Source of the DNA: Nocardioides sp. 1609
GTDB taxonomy: Bacteria; Actinomycetota; Actinomycetes; Propionibacteriales; Nocardioidaceae
Direction: 5' to 3'
Length of the DNA stretch: 64,000 nucleotides
Assembly: GCF_004522105.1 (NCBI RefSeq)
Contig: NZ_SPUJ01000005.1
Coordinates: 124,001 to 188,000 of the forward strand
In this document: positions 16,857-25,582 of the stretch, piece after piece
Position numbering within the stretch: position 1 is the stretch's first letter
Layout: each line of letters starts with the position of its first letter
Position numbers and translations under genes: made by a program
Notes under the pieces: generated by a model
The model's database searches: none
Seen by the model: the letters and a program-made list of their open reading frames with translations, nothing else
What the model was told of the DNA's origin: nothing

Positions 16857-18116
16857 TCAGCCGGACACCGGGTCCGGCCGGTCCAGGAGGGCACGAGCCC
16901 GGGCGAGCAGCGTCTCGAGCTCGTCGACACCGCACCAGACGCGGTCCCAGCCCCCTGCGAGCGCGGCGAGGGTGGCCGCCCGCTCGACGACGACCACGCT
17001 GTAGACGGCCGCGACCACGGGGGCCTGCGACCGGCTGGTCCCGGCCGCGACCAGGTGGGGGAGCGCCCGGCCCAGGCAGGCGTGGAGCTCGATCCCGGTC
17101 ATGGAACCGACGCGGAGGCGCTCGACGCTGAACATCCAGTGGAAGGCGTCGAGGCCGGCGAGGACGTCGTCCTCCGCGGTCTCCCAGTCCCAGATCCACA
17201 GCCGGCCGGACCCGTCGCGCGCGGCGTTCCACGGGGTGAGGTCGCCGTGCCAGCGGGTCGCGACCGGGAGGTGCCCGGGGAGGGAGCACAGCTCGGAGAG
17301 GAGCTGCTCCGCCCGTCCGAGCAGGTCCGTCGTCCGGCGATCGGGCGAGCCCGCCCGCCTCTCGGCGAGCCGTCTCCCGAGGGCGCGGGCGTGGCCCGTG
17401 TCGCCCAGGCGAGCACGCCGGTGGACCGGGGTGAGGGCGTACATCTCCTGGGCGGTGGGCCACTGCGTCGTGGCGGCGACGGCCCTGACGTCGTCGGGCA
17501 GCGGCTCGGTGACCACCACGGCGTGGCCGTCCACGGCGACGTCGGCCAGCACGCGGGGTGTCCGGACCTGGCTCGCCCCTCCGTCCAGCGCGTGCAGGAC
17601 CCGGCTCTCGGTGGTGACGAAGCCGTCGGTGAGCTCGTTCCACCCCACCTTGGCGTACCCGACCGCGTCACCGGTCGAGTCGACGAGCGACAGGGTGGCC
17701 TTGCGGTTCGCCCCCGAACGGACTCCCAGGCTGGCGAAGACCTCGCCCGCCCCGAGGGCCGCGCCGACCGACGCGAGCGGCAGGCGGGCCGCCGCGCTCG
17801 CCCGCGACCTGCGCGCCTGCACCGCCACGGTGTGGGGCGACAGGGGTGCGCCGGCTCGAGCCGCGGCGCCGAGCGCGGCCCGGGCGAGGTTGACGTGGCG
17901 CGGTCGGAGCCCCCGGTAGTTCAGGCAGGCCCCCGCCGTCACGGCGCGGCCAGCGGCGACGGGCAGCAGGAGGCGGGCCCGCGTCGCGCTCGGCACCAGC
18001 CAGTACCGCTCCAGGTCCTGCCACTCGTCGTCGGCCGCCTGACGGGTGACCCGGAGGTCGGGGTGCGAGACCGCGACGCCCCAGAGCTGCTCGCACAGCA
18101 GGTCGATCGGCGACAT
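16857..18116 (-). CDS. APH-fold phosphotransferase in the glycan locus
   Basis: 419-residue soluble protein with the aminoglycoside-phosphotransferase/choline-kinase catalytic core. HGDLTPWN (290-297) carries the catalytic Asp, and LWIWDWE (Asp310) is the metal-binding DxD-like motif. The N-terminal 150 residues have no obvious family similarity, and the nucleotide-binding lobe is weak (YAKVGW near 155). ATG 18116 has a GGGAAGG site and sits at the normal end of the conserved region; an in-frame ATG at 18182 is less likely. Location suggests phosphorylation of a sugar or small alcohol for the glycan rather than antibiotic resistance, but this is inference. Confidence 0.75.
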   Translation of the reverse strand: MSPIDLLCEQLWGVAVSHPDLRVTRQAADDEWQDLERYWLVPSATRARLLLPVAAGRAVTAGACLNYRGLRPRHVNLARAALGAAARAGAPLSPHTVAVQARRSRASAAARLPLASVGAALGAGEVFASLGVRSGANRKATLSLVDSTGDAVGYAKVGWNELTDGFVTTESRVLHALDGGASQVRTPRVLADVAVDGHAVVVTEPLPDDVRAVAATTQWPTAQEMYALTPVHRRARLGDTGHARALGRRLAERRAGSPDRRTTDLLGRAEQLLSELCSLPGHLPVATRWHGDLTPWNAARDGSGRLWIWDWETAEDDVLAGLDAFHWMFSVERLRVGSMTGIELHACLGRALPHLVAAGTSRSQAPVVAAVYSVVVVERAATLAALAGGWDRVWCGVDELETLLARARALLDRPDPVSG

Positions 18117-18190
18117 GAGCCTTCCCGTTCCTCTCGTGCTGCCGACCCGCGGGTACCGCGGTCGCGCGGTGGGCGCCGTCATCGTCCCAC

Positions 18191-18249
18191 GGCTCGACCT
18201 CGACGCGCCGGCACGTCGAGGTCGAGCCGGCCCGTCACCGACGGGCCGG
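18191..18249. repeat. Two adjacent perfect inverted repeats between divergent genes
   Basis: First repeat: 15-bp arms (GGCTCGACCTCGACG at 18191-18205 and its complement at 18214-18228) around 8 bases. Second: 9-bp arms (CCGGCCCGT at 18227-18235 and 18241-18249) around 5 bases. They lie between two gene starts, so ordinary termination is unlikely; they could be operators or leader structures. Confidence 0.7.
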
Positions 18250-18396
18250 TCGACGCCACGGCAGTGGTCTACCCCACTTTGGTGGTGGGTGTGGAAAATG
18301 GTGTGGGGGGTGCTGCTGACTGGTAACGTCGCGAATGATATTGGGGGCTGCTCGTTCGCGAGCTGAAGCGGCGCCGCTGGCGCCGGGGGGATTCAC

Positions 18397-21300
18397 GTGA
18401 TGGTCAGATCATTCAGGTACGCCGTTTTGGCGGGCGCACTCGCCGCCGCCGCACTCATGGCGCCGGGGGTGTCGCCGTCGGCCAGTGCCGCGCCGGCCGA
18501 TCCCGTGACGCTGGGCACCAGTGCGAGTCAGGCCGCCGGCTCCTGCTGGGAGATCAAGCAGGTGCGACCGGGCGCCACGGACGGCGCCTACTGGCTCCTC
18601 ACGCCGGCCATGCTGGCCCCGCAGCAGTTCTACTGCGACATGACGACCGACGGCGGCGGTTGGGTCCTGGTCGGCAAGGGCCGCAACGGCTGGATCACCG
18701 ACTACAACGGCATCGGACGTCCGTCCGACCTGCAGTCGCCCGACCTCGCCACCATGTCGGCCACCACCACCCAGCTGCCGTCCACGACGGTCGACGCCCT
18801 GCTCAACGGACAGCCGGTGAAGTCGCTGGCCGACGGCGTCCGTCTGCGACGGGCCACCAACGCCGCCGGCAGCACCTGGCAGGAGTCCAGGTTCAACCTC
18901 GCCAAGCGTGACCGGTGGGCGTGGACCTTCGGTGCCGTGCACCCGCTCGGTTCGTGGTCCTTCGACGGGGTCAACGGGTCGGGTGGCAACACCAGCAGCT
19001 ACGGCAGCGACCAGGCCTTCCGCCGGGTCAACAACGTCCCGCAGACGAGCCAGGGCTTCGCCCAGGGCTTCGCCTTCGGGTCCGGCGTGGCCGGCTCGAA
19101 CGCGAGCACGTCGTACCTCTGGTCGGCGTCCAACAACGGCGGGGGCGCGCTTCCCTACACCCAGGTCTACGTACGGCCCCGGGTGACCTCCAGCGACCCG
19201 GGCTTCACCGCGATCCCCGACTCGGGCACCGCGGCGAAGGCGCAGCCGCGCGTCGCCGCCAACGACGCGCTCGACTCCCCGTGGGGCGTCTCCGGCATCG
19301 CCGGATCGACGGCGCGGGAGGGTGCTGTCGAGGTGCAGGCCTTCACCCAGTCCGGCAACACCATGTACGTCGGCGGCAACTTCGCGCGCGTGACTCAGGA
19401 GGGCGGCGTCGGCGCCGTCAACCAGCCGTTCCTCGCAGCCTTCGACGTGACGACCGGTCAGTGGCTCTCCTCCTTCCGCCCCGCGCTCAACGAGCAGGTC
19501 CACGCCCTGGCCACGCTGCCCAGCGGCGAGGTCGTGGCCGGCGGCGACTTCACCTCGAGCAACGGCGCCGTGGTCGCCGGGGTGGTCGCGCTCAACCCCA
19601 CCACCGGGGCGAACTCCACCACCTGGAAGGTGACGCCCGAGAACCGCCGCGAGATCCCGGCGGTGAGCATCTACACGCTCGAGGTCGGCGGTTCGCACCT
19701 CTACCTCGGCGGCATCTTCACCCACCTGACCGGGGGCACCCGGGTCTCGGCCGTCGCCGCCTGGAACATGGGTCGGGTCGCCCTGACCAACGGGACCACC
19801 GACAACGCCTGGAACCCGAAGCTCAACGGCACGGTGTCCTCGATCAGCTACAGCCCCGACGGCTCCCGGGTCTACGCCTCCGGCTTCTTCAACACCTCCA
19901 ACGGCGTGGCGGCCAAGCGGGTCGCCGCCCTCTCGACGGCGTCCGGCGCCGCCCTCGTCACGCCCACCTGGAACCCGACGTGGAGCAGCACCAGCAAGGA
20001 CTACCAGCGCTCGATCAAGGCGGTCGGCGACGACGTCTGGGTCGGCGGGTCCGAGCACAGCCTCTTCCAGTTCGACGCCGACAGCTTCGTGCGCAAGGCC
20101 GGCTACATCATGCAGCCGAAGGGCGACATCCAGGCGATCAACGAGGACCGGGGCGTCCTGTACGCCGGGTGCCACTGCAACAACTTCTCCTACGAGAACC
20201 AGTTCACCTGGCCCACGATCACGCCCGACTGGACCCAGTCCGACGCCATGAACTGGGTAGGGGCCTGGGACGCGACGACCGGGAAGATGATGCCGCAGTT
20301 CACCGCGACCCTGCTGATGCGTCTGGGCTCGGGTGTCTGGGCCATCGACAACGACACCGCCGGCAACCTCTGGGTGGGCGGGGACATCGTGGGCGCCCGC
20401 ACCCAGACCCGGCGCTCCGGGTTCGCGGCGGGCTTCGCCCGGTTCCCGATGGTCGACTCGACGGCACCCACCAGGCCCGGCAACCTGACGTCCAGCAACG
20501 TCACGGCGACCACGGTCCGGCTCTCCTGGGGCGCGGCGAGCGACGATCGGGCGGGAGTCAGCTACCAGGTCCTGCGCGACGACCGCACGATCGCCACGAC
20601 CACCCAGACGACGTTGACGGTGCCGCTGGGTGGGAGCGGACGCTTCTTCGTGCGAGCGGTCGACGCGGCCGGGAACGTGTCGGCGAGCAGCCCGGTGCGC
20701 ATCGTCGGCGCCGGCGTCATCCGTCCGACGGCCGCGTTCTCGACGGCCACCACGGACCTGAAGGCCGACCTCGACGCGGGCGGGTCCTCCGACAGCGACG
20801 GCCAGGTCGCCGGCTACGCGTGGGACTACGGCGACGCGAGCACCGGCACCGGGCGGCTCTCCAGCCACACCTACGCGGCTCCCGGCACCTACACGGTGAC
20901 CCTGACCGTGACCGACGACCAGGGCAACGTCAGCGACCCCGTCACCCAGGACGTCGTCGTGACGGCCGGGCCGGTGACGACCGCGGCGGTGGCGCGGGGG
21001 TCGAGCTGGGCGTGGCGCTACTCGAGCGACGCCGTCCCGGTGGGTTGGAACACCCGCACCTTCGACGCCTCCGGGTGGAACCAGGGCAACGGCACCCTCG
21101 GGTTCGGCTCGACACCGCTCGGCACGAACATCGACACGTTCGCCACGACGGCCGACCGGGCCCGCGCCGCGTACTTCACGAAGTCCTTCACGGTGCCCGA
21201 CGCCTCGAAGGTGACGCGCCTGGTGCTCAACACCGTGGCTGACGACGGCGTCGTGGTGTACGTCAACGGCGTGGAGGTCGCCCGGTCCAACATGCCGGCC

Positions 21301-21498
21301 GGGACGATCACCGGCCAGACCTACGCCTCGTCGGCGCGGAACTCGAGCGTCGCGAACTCCGCACCGGTCGTGGTGGAGGTCCCGACGAGCCTGTTGGTCA
21401 ACGGCACGAACGTCATCTCGGCGGAGACCCACCTGAACTTCCGGGCGACCCGCGACATGACCTTCGACCTCGACGCCTCGATCACCACCCGCGGCTGA
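18397..21498 (+). CDS. Large secreted multidomain protein: fibrinogen-like, beta-propeller, Fn3, PKD, C-terminal sandwich domain
   Basis: 1033 residues. Signal peptide at 1-31 (AVLAGALAAAALMAPG, cleavage near SASA-A). A fibrinogen-C-like domain from about 47 has the hallmark FYCDMTTDGGGWVLVGKG. A beta-propeller (about 290-685) repeats blades of the type MYVGGNFARV and LYLGGIFTHL. An Fn3 domain (about 690-775), a PKD domain (about 776-858, ending HTYAAPGTYTVTLTVTD) and a beta-sandwich (about 862-1033, VADDGVVVYVNGVEVARSN) follow. The last is shared with the protein encoded at 23802. There is no sortase motif or membrane anchor. Probable role: glycan-binding adhesin or matrix protein. GTG 18397 is immediately followed by ATG 18400 and either may be used. 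Confidence 0.82.
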   Translation: MMVRSFRYAVLAGALAAAALMAPGVSPSASAAPADPVTLGTSASQAAGSCWEIKQVRPGATDGAYWLLTPAMLAPQQFYCDMTTDGGGWVLVGKGRNGWITDYNGIGRPSDLQSPDLATMSATTTQLPSTTVDALLNGQPVKSLADGVRLRRATNAAGSTWQESRFNLAKRDRWAWTFGAVHPLGSWSFDGVNGSGGNTSSYGSDQAFRRVNNVPQTSQGFAQGFAFGSGVAGSNASTSYLWSASNNGGGALPYTQVYVRPRVTSSDPGFTAIPDSGTAAKAQPRVAANDALDSPWGVSGIAGSTAREGAVEVQAFTQSGNTMYVGGNFARVTQEGGVGAVNQPFLAAFDVTTGQWLSSFRPALNEQVHALATLPSGEVVAGGDFTSSNGAVVAGVVALNPTTGANSTTWKVTPENRREIPAVSIYTLEVGGSHLYLGGIFTHLTGGTRVSAVAAWNMGRVALTNGTTDNAWNPKLNGTVSSISYSPDGSRVYASGFFNTSNGVAAKRVAALSTASGAALVTPTWNPTWSSTSKDYQRSIKAVGDDVWVGGSEHSLFQFDADSFVRKAGYIMQPKGDIQAINEDRGVLYAGCHCNNFSYENQFTWPTITPDWTQSDAMNWVGAWDATTGKMMPQFTATLLMRLGSGVWAIDNDTAGNLWVGGDIVGARTQTRRSGFAAGFARFPMVDSTAPTRPGNLTSSNVTATTVRLSWGAASDDRAGVSYQVLRDDRTIATTTQTTLTVPLGGSGRFFVRAVDAAGNVSASSPVRIVGAGVIRPTAAFSTATTDLKADLDAGGSSDSDGQVAGYAWDYGDASTGTGRLSSHTYAAPGTYTVTLTVTDDQGNVSDPVTQDVVVTAGPVTTAAVARGSSWAWRYSSDAVPVGWNTRTFDASGWNQGNGTLGFGSTPLGTNIDTFATTADRARAAYFTKSFTVPDASKVTRLVLNTVADDGVVVYVNGVEVARSNMPAGTITGQTYASSARNSSVANSAPVVVEVPTSLLVNGTNVISAETHLNFRATRDMTFDLDASITTRG

Positions 21499-21518
21499 GG
21501 GCCACCGCACCACCCGTG

Positions 21519-21554
21519 CTGCGGGGAGTCGTCCAGCCGGACGGCTCCCCGCAG
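21519..21554. terminator. Bidirectional terminator
   Basis: 16-bp stem with one G-T wobble, loop AGCC (21535-21538), between the convergent secreted-protein and lipoprotein genes. Confidence 0.75.
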
Positions 21555-21573
21555 GCGCGCGGAGCGGGCGTCC

Positions 21574-22425
21574 TCAGAGGATCTTGACGTAGGGCTCGCT
21601 CATCAGCCCGTTGAACTGGTCGGTGCTGGAGGCGATGATGCTTCCCTCGTGCGACAGCTTGCCGCCGATCGTCACCGGGACGGTCGGGTCGGCGAAGGCG
21701 ACGGCGCCCACCGGCCCCGCCACCTGACGTGCCGTGGTCTCGTCGGTGTCGTGGTCGAGGACGAACACGGTGAGGGTGTCGCCGCTGCGGCGACACTGGA
21801 CCGTGTACCAGTGACTCGGATCCATCACGAGGTCGGCTCGGACGATGAGCTCGCCGGCGTCCCCGCGGAGCAGGCACGCCGGGCGGTCCCCGTCGACCTC
21901 CGCCTTGAAGATCACGGAGTCGCTCGACAGCCCGCGCTGGATGATGTTGTCCCCGTTGTCGACCGCGCTGCCCTTGGAGACGGCGTCGATCCGCACGGTC
22001 GCGCCCCAGACCAGGTCGGCCGAACCGGGGTCGAGGTCGCCCGGATCGGCCGGCCGCAACCGGACGACGGCACGTGGGTACTCCGGGTCGGTCGTGAAGT
22101 CGGGGAAGTCGATGGCGCCGTCCGCGGCCCCGTCGGGTCCGGGGGCCCGGCCCAGCCGGCCCCCGTCGAGGGTGGATGCCTCGACGTCCGCCGGAGCCGA
22201 GCCCCGCTGGCGCAGCTCGTCGCCGGCCAGCGTCACCAGCACGTCGGGGTCGCTGGGGACGACCGGGCTCGCCACACCGGGCGGCGCGGACGAGCCCACG
22301 GCAGCCGGACCCGACGGAGGGGTCAGCACGTCACTGCCGCAGCCGGTCGTGAGCAGCAGCGCCACCGCCGGCACCGCACGGGCCACCGGGGCGGCGTACG
22401 GCACGGCCAGTCGTCGCAGGTGCAC
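21574..22425 (-). CDS. Lipoprotein with LamG/concanavalin-like domain
   Basis: 283 residues from GTG 22425, which has GGAAGG 8 bases upstream; a longer ATG at 22461 lacks this. Lipoprotein signal with lipobox LLTTGC, Cys29. After a Pro/Ser/Ala-rich spacer, residues from about 100 form a beta-rich domain (DNGDNIIQRGLSSDSVIFKA, WYTVQCRRSGDTLTVFV, VTIGGKLSHEG) typical of laminin-G/polysaccharide-binding jelly rolls. Expected to be membrane-anchored outside the cell and to bind glycan. No catalytic residues are recognised. It lies between two secreted proteins of the glycan locus. Confidence 0.75.
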   Translation of the reverse strand: MHLRRLAVPYAAPVARAVPAVALLLTTGCGSDVLTPPSGPAAVGSSAPPGVASPVVPSDPDVLVTLAGDELRQRGSAPADVEASTLDGGRLGRAPGPDGAADGAIDFPDFTTDPEYPRAVVRLRPADPGDLDPGSADLVWGATVRIDAVSKGSAVDNGDNIIQRGLSSDSVIFKAEVDGDRPACLLRGDAGELIVRADLVMDPSHWYTVQCRRSGDTLTVFVLDHDTDETTARQVAGPVGAVAFADPTVPVTIGGKLSHEGSIIASSTDQFNGLMSEPYVKIL

Positions 22426-22562
22426 AGGTGGGGCCTTCCACGCCGACGCGCTCGGCGTCATCGGATCGCCGCGGTGTCCCGCCGCCCCACGATCCTATTC
22501 CGCGGAGGCGGAGATCGGGCTGGGGCGCACGCGAGGACGGGGCCGGCGCGAGGGGCGGACGG

Positions 22563-23528
22563 TCAGCCGCGGATCAACGCCCGCCAGGCGCGGATGGACG
22601 GTCGGTCCAAGAGCCGGAAGTCGACGGCGTCGATGCGGGAGTTGAAGTAGCACACGAAGGACACGCCGTGGGACTTGAAGTACCGGCCGGTGCGGGTGAG
22701 CCAGCGCGCCCTGCCCTGGCCGGCGTCGCCGCGCACGAGTCCGCTGCCGATCTCGGCGACACCCCACGGCTTGCCGGAGGCACGGGCCGCCTGGACCACC
22801 GACGCGAAGACGGTGGCGGGTCGCGGGTAGCTGGTGGGCTTCCCGTTGGCGTTGTTGTAGGGGTCGAAGGCCAGGACCGAGACGAACCGGTCGCCCGGGT
22901 AGTAGTCGCGCCAGTCGCGGCCCGACACGGGGTTCGTCGTCCAGGCCGTCAGGATCAGCGTGGGGAAGAGGTTCGGGCGGCACACCGCGGCGGCGAGCCG
23001 GGCCACGTGCTGGAAGGCGCGTCGGAACTTGCGGGCGCTGAAGGTGCGGTTGACGTCGATCTCCTTCTCGGGCTCGTGGAAGTAGCTCCAGAAGATCGGC
23101 TGCGAGGGAGCGTCCCGGAAGAACGCGGTGAGCCTGCTGTCGAAGACGCCCTTCAGCACGCGGCCGGGGGGCATGCGGAACGACGTCACCACCGGTGTCC
23201 CGTCCAGCACCGGGGCGCGGTTGGTCCAGGCGTCGGCCGGGGGCACGTTGCCGTCGAAGACGCGGACGATGGGCATCTCGGAGAACGTCCGCTCGCTCGC
23301 CTTGAAGGCGTCGGCGAAGCTCGTCGAGCCGGTCGAGAGGTGGACGCCGAACTTGGCGCCGTTGTTCTGGTAGGCGGGCGCGGTGGGACACCCGGCGGCG
23401 GGTCGGGCAGCGGCCGGAGCCACCTCGGCCAGCCCGGCGGCCGGAGGTGCCAGCGGCACGACGAGGAGGCCGAGCAGGGGCATCGCCGAGGTCAGCACGG
23501 CAGTGCGCATCAGGTGACGAGGGCGCAT
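22563..23528 (-). CDS. Secreted GH26-like TIM-barrel glycosidase
   Basis: 321 residues with a signal peptide (about 8-32, hydrophobic TAVLTSAMPLLGLLVVPLA). The barrel shows FWSYFHEPEKE (Glu152 as likely acid/base) and PWGVAEIGSG (Glu259 as likely nucleophile), the arrangement seen in GH26 beta-mannanases and related clan A hydrolases. VLAFDPYNN lies between them. ATG 23528 has GGAG 7 bases upstream. A secreted endo-hydrolase inside an exopolysaccharide locus commonly trims or releases the polymer. The family is inferred from motifs only; another clan A family is possible. Confidence 0.75.
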   Translation of the reverse strand: MRPRHLMRTAVLTSAMPLLGLLVVPLAPPAAGLAEVAPAAARPAAGCPTAPAYQNNGAKFGVHLSTGSTSFADAFKASERTFSEMPIVRVFDGNVPPADAWTNRAPVLDGTPVVTSFRMPPGRVLKGVFDSRLTAFFRDAPSQPIFWSYFHEPEKEIDVNRTFSARKFRRAFQHVARLAAAVCRPNLFPTLILTAWTTNPVSGRDWRDYYPGDRFVSVLAFDPYNNANGKPTSYPRPATVFASVVQAARASGKPWGVAEIGSGLVRGDAGQGRARWLTRTGRYFKSHGVSFVCYFNSRIDAVDFRLLDRPSIRAWRALIRG

Positions 23529-23708
23529 CGATTACTCCGAGCCGAGGTGAGTGCCCGGCGTACCCGGGAGAGACGTGGCGATGATAACGCCCGCACCCAA
23601 CGGACCTCGGCCGTTCGCGAAGATGCCCCGGTCCGGCCCGGGGCGTCGCGGGCTGAATCTTTGCCTTCGTCGGCCCGAGGATCTGCTGCGCCCGGCCGCC
23701 GGTCGTCC

Positions 23709-23714
23709 TACCCT
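23709..23714 (+). promoter_or_regulatory. Candidate -10 box for the second beta-propeller protein
   Basis: TACCCT about 90 bases before ATG 23802, in the intergenic region that also serves the divergent glycosidase gene. Confidence 0.35.
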
Positions 23715-23801
23715 GGCGTGAGCAGCAGTCCCCTGATCGGCGCCGTCCGACTGGCGGCCCCGGGGCCTGTCCCGGGCTGCGTGGCGAAGGCTGGAGACGC
23801 G

Positions 23802-25472
23802 ATGAGGACGAGAAGGCCCGGCGGGTGGATCCGGCTCGCGGTGGTGGGGCTCGCGATCGCCGGCGCGGTGTCGACGGTCTTCTCGGGAGTGGTGCTCGGG
23901 CCGGCCTCGGCGGCGACCGAGGTCGCGTCGTCGCCGTCCCCGTCGTGGCGGGTGAACGGCAGGGTCTACGCCGTCGAGATCGTCGGTGACACCGTGTTCG
24001 TCGGCGGCACGTTCACCACGGCGACGAGCCCGACCGGCCAGGTGCAGGCGCGCCTGAACCTCGCCGCGTTCGACGTCGAGACGGGGGCACTGCGCACGAG
24101 CTGGAGGGCGGACACCGGCGCCGCCGTGCGGGCGATCGTCAGCGACGGCACCTCGCTCTACGTCGGGGGCGCCTTCGGTCAGGTCGCGGGCCAGGCCCGC
24201 TCGCGACTGGCGAAGGTCTCCGTCGCGACCGGGGCCGTGGACCCCCTGTTCCGGCCGGCCGTGAACGACAACGTCCGCGCCCTCGAGATCGATGCGACGG
24301 GGGTGTACCTCGGCGGAGCGTTCACCCAGGTCAACGGGGTCCCGCGCAACCGGTTGGCGAAGGTGTCGTCCGGCAGCGGCGCCACCGACCCGTCCTTCGT
24401 CGCCAACGCCAACAACGCGGTGTGGGCCGTGGTGAGGAACCCGGTGTCGGGCGTGGTCTACGCGGCCGGGCAGTTCAGCGCCGTCAACGGCGTCGGCCGC
24501 AACGGCGTCGCCGCGGTGAGCTCGACGACGGGCGCGGTGAACGGGGTGGCGTTCGCCTCCTCCGCCCGCCCGACGCTCGGGCTGGCCGTCAACGCCAGTG
24601 GCACCCGGCTCTTCGGCGCCGGCGGCACCGGCGAGAACGCGGTGTCCGCCTGGAGCACGGCCACCGGCACCAGAGCGTGGCGGCAGGTCGCGATGGGCGA
24701 CATCCAGGCCATCGAGGAGCACGACGGCACCGTCTTCTTCGGCTTCCACGACGGGTTCCAGGGAGACGCGACGTTGAAGCTCCTCGCCGCCGACGAGGCG
24801 ACGGGCGCCGTCGACCCCACCTTCCGGGCACGGTTCAACAGCTTCTGGGGGGTCTTCGCCATCGGGGTCAGCGACGACGTGCTGGTCGCCGGGGGCGAGT
24901 TCACGGCCGTCTCCGGCGTCCCCGCCCAGGGCTTCGTCCGGTTCGCGGTCGTGAGCGACCCGCCGGCGACGCCGACCAGCTTCGTGGGCAGCACCACCCC
25001 GTGGCGCTACTGGGACCGCGGCACCCGGCCGAGCGGTTGGGAGACCGCCACCCACGACGACGCGGCCTGGCCCGTCGGCGGCTCGCAGCTCGGGTACGGC
25101 GACGGTGACGAGACCACCGTGGTCGGGTCCGGTCCCGGACCCCAGCGATTCGTCTCCACCTACTTCCGTACGACCTTCACGGCGTCCGCGATCCCACGGT
25201 CGGCGCGACTCGAGCTCCTGGCCGACGACGGCGCCGTCGTCTACCTGAACGGTGTCGAGGTGGTCCGCGACAACATGCCGGCCGGGCAGGTGGACAACGG
25301 CACCCGCGCCTCGTCGAACCGTTCCGGCACGGCCGAGAACACGTGGCGGGGCTTCGTCGTCCCGGCGGGGCTGATCGCGGCCGGGGTCAACGTCGTCGCC
25401 GTCGAGGTGCACCAGGACTCACCCTCGTCCTCCGACCTCGGCCTCGACCTGCGTCTGACGGGAGACGCCTAG
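23802..25472 (+). CDS. Secreted beta-propeller protein with C-terminal sandwich domain (paralogue of 18397)
   Basis: 556 residues. Signal peptide at about 8-37 (LAVVGLAIAGAVSTVFSGVV, then ASA-A). A beta-propeller from about 45 to 390 has repeated blades (VFVGGTFTTA, LYVGGAFGQVAG, VYLGGAFTQVNG, LVAGGEFTAVSG), each a strand ending in GG-x-F. A C-terminal domain from about 395 (TTPWRYWDRG to LADDGAVVYLNGVEVVRDNMP) matches the end of the larger protein at 18397. ATG 23802 has GGAG 5 bases upstream. No enzymatic motif is visible; a structural or carbohydrate-binding extracellular role is inferred. Confidence 0.82.
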   Translation: MRTRRPGGWIRLAVVGLAIAGAVSTVFSGVVLGPASAATEVASSPSPSWRVNGRVYAVEIVGDTVFVGGTFTTATSPTGQVQARLNLAAFDVETGALRTSWRADTGAAVRAIVSDGTSLYVGGAFGQVAGQARSRLAKVSVATGAVDPLFRPAVNDNVRALEIDATGVYLGGAFTQVNGVPRNRLAKVSSGSGATDPSFVANANNAVWAVVRNPVSGVVYAAGQFSAVNGVGRNGVAAVSSTTGAVNGVAFASSARPTLGLAVNASGTRLFGAGGTGENAVSAWSTATGTRAWRQVAMGDIQAIEEHDGTVFFGFHDGFQGDATLKLLAADEATGAVDPTFRARFNSFWGVFAIGVSDDVLVAGGEFTAVSGVPAQGFVRFAVVSDPPATPTSFVGSTTPWRYWDRGTRPSGWETATHDDAAWPVGGSQLGYGDGDETTVVGSGPGPQRFVSTYFRTTFTASAIPRSARLELLADDGAVVYLNGVEVVRDNMPAGQVDNGTRASSNRSGTAENTWRGFVVPAGLIAAGVNVVAVEVHQDSPSSSDLGLDLRLTGDA

Positions 25473-25480
25473 ACCGGGGG

Positions 25481-25517
25481 CGCCCGTCGGCCGCGCTCGT
25501 GGTGCCCTCGACGGGCG
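25481..25517 (+). terminator. Weak hairpin after the beta-propeller gene
   Basis: 9-bp arms CGCCCGTCG and CGACGGGCG separated by 19 bases, just after the stop codon. Confidence 0.35.
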
Positions 25518-25570
25518 AGGTGCGGGTGACGTGCCCGCGGGCCGCGCTGTGGGCCGGGAGCCGCCGGACC

Positions 25571-25576
25571 TACCCT
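25571..25576 (+). promoter_or_regulatory. -10 box of a leaderless promoter for cysQ
   Basis: TACCCT, 6 bases before GTG 25583. It makes cysQ the first gene of its own operon. Confidence 0.6.
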
Positions 25577-25582
25577 GGGGAC

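Noticed and set aside
16857..18116. Aminoglycoside resistance gene
   Set aside because: Only the catalytic core motifs are shared; the position inside a glycan locus and the divergent N-terminus do not support a resistance label.
18409..21513. 1034-codon open frame on the minus strand opposite the large secreted protein
   Set aside because: Composition-driven mirror frame in very GC-rich coding DNA. Its translation is Arg/Gly/Val-rich without domains, while the plus strand has a signal peptide and recognisable domains.
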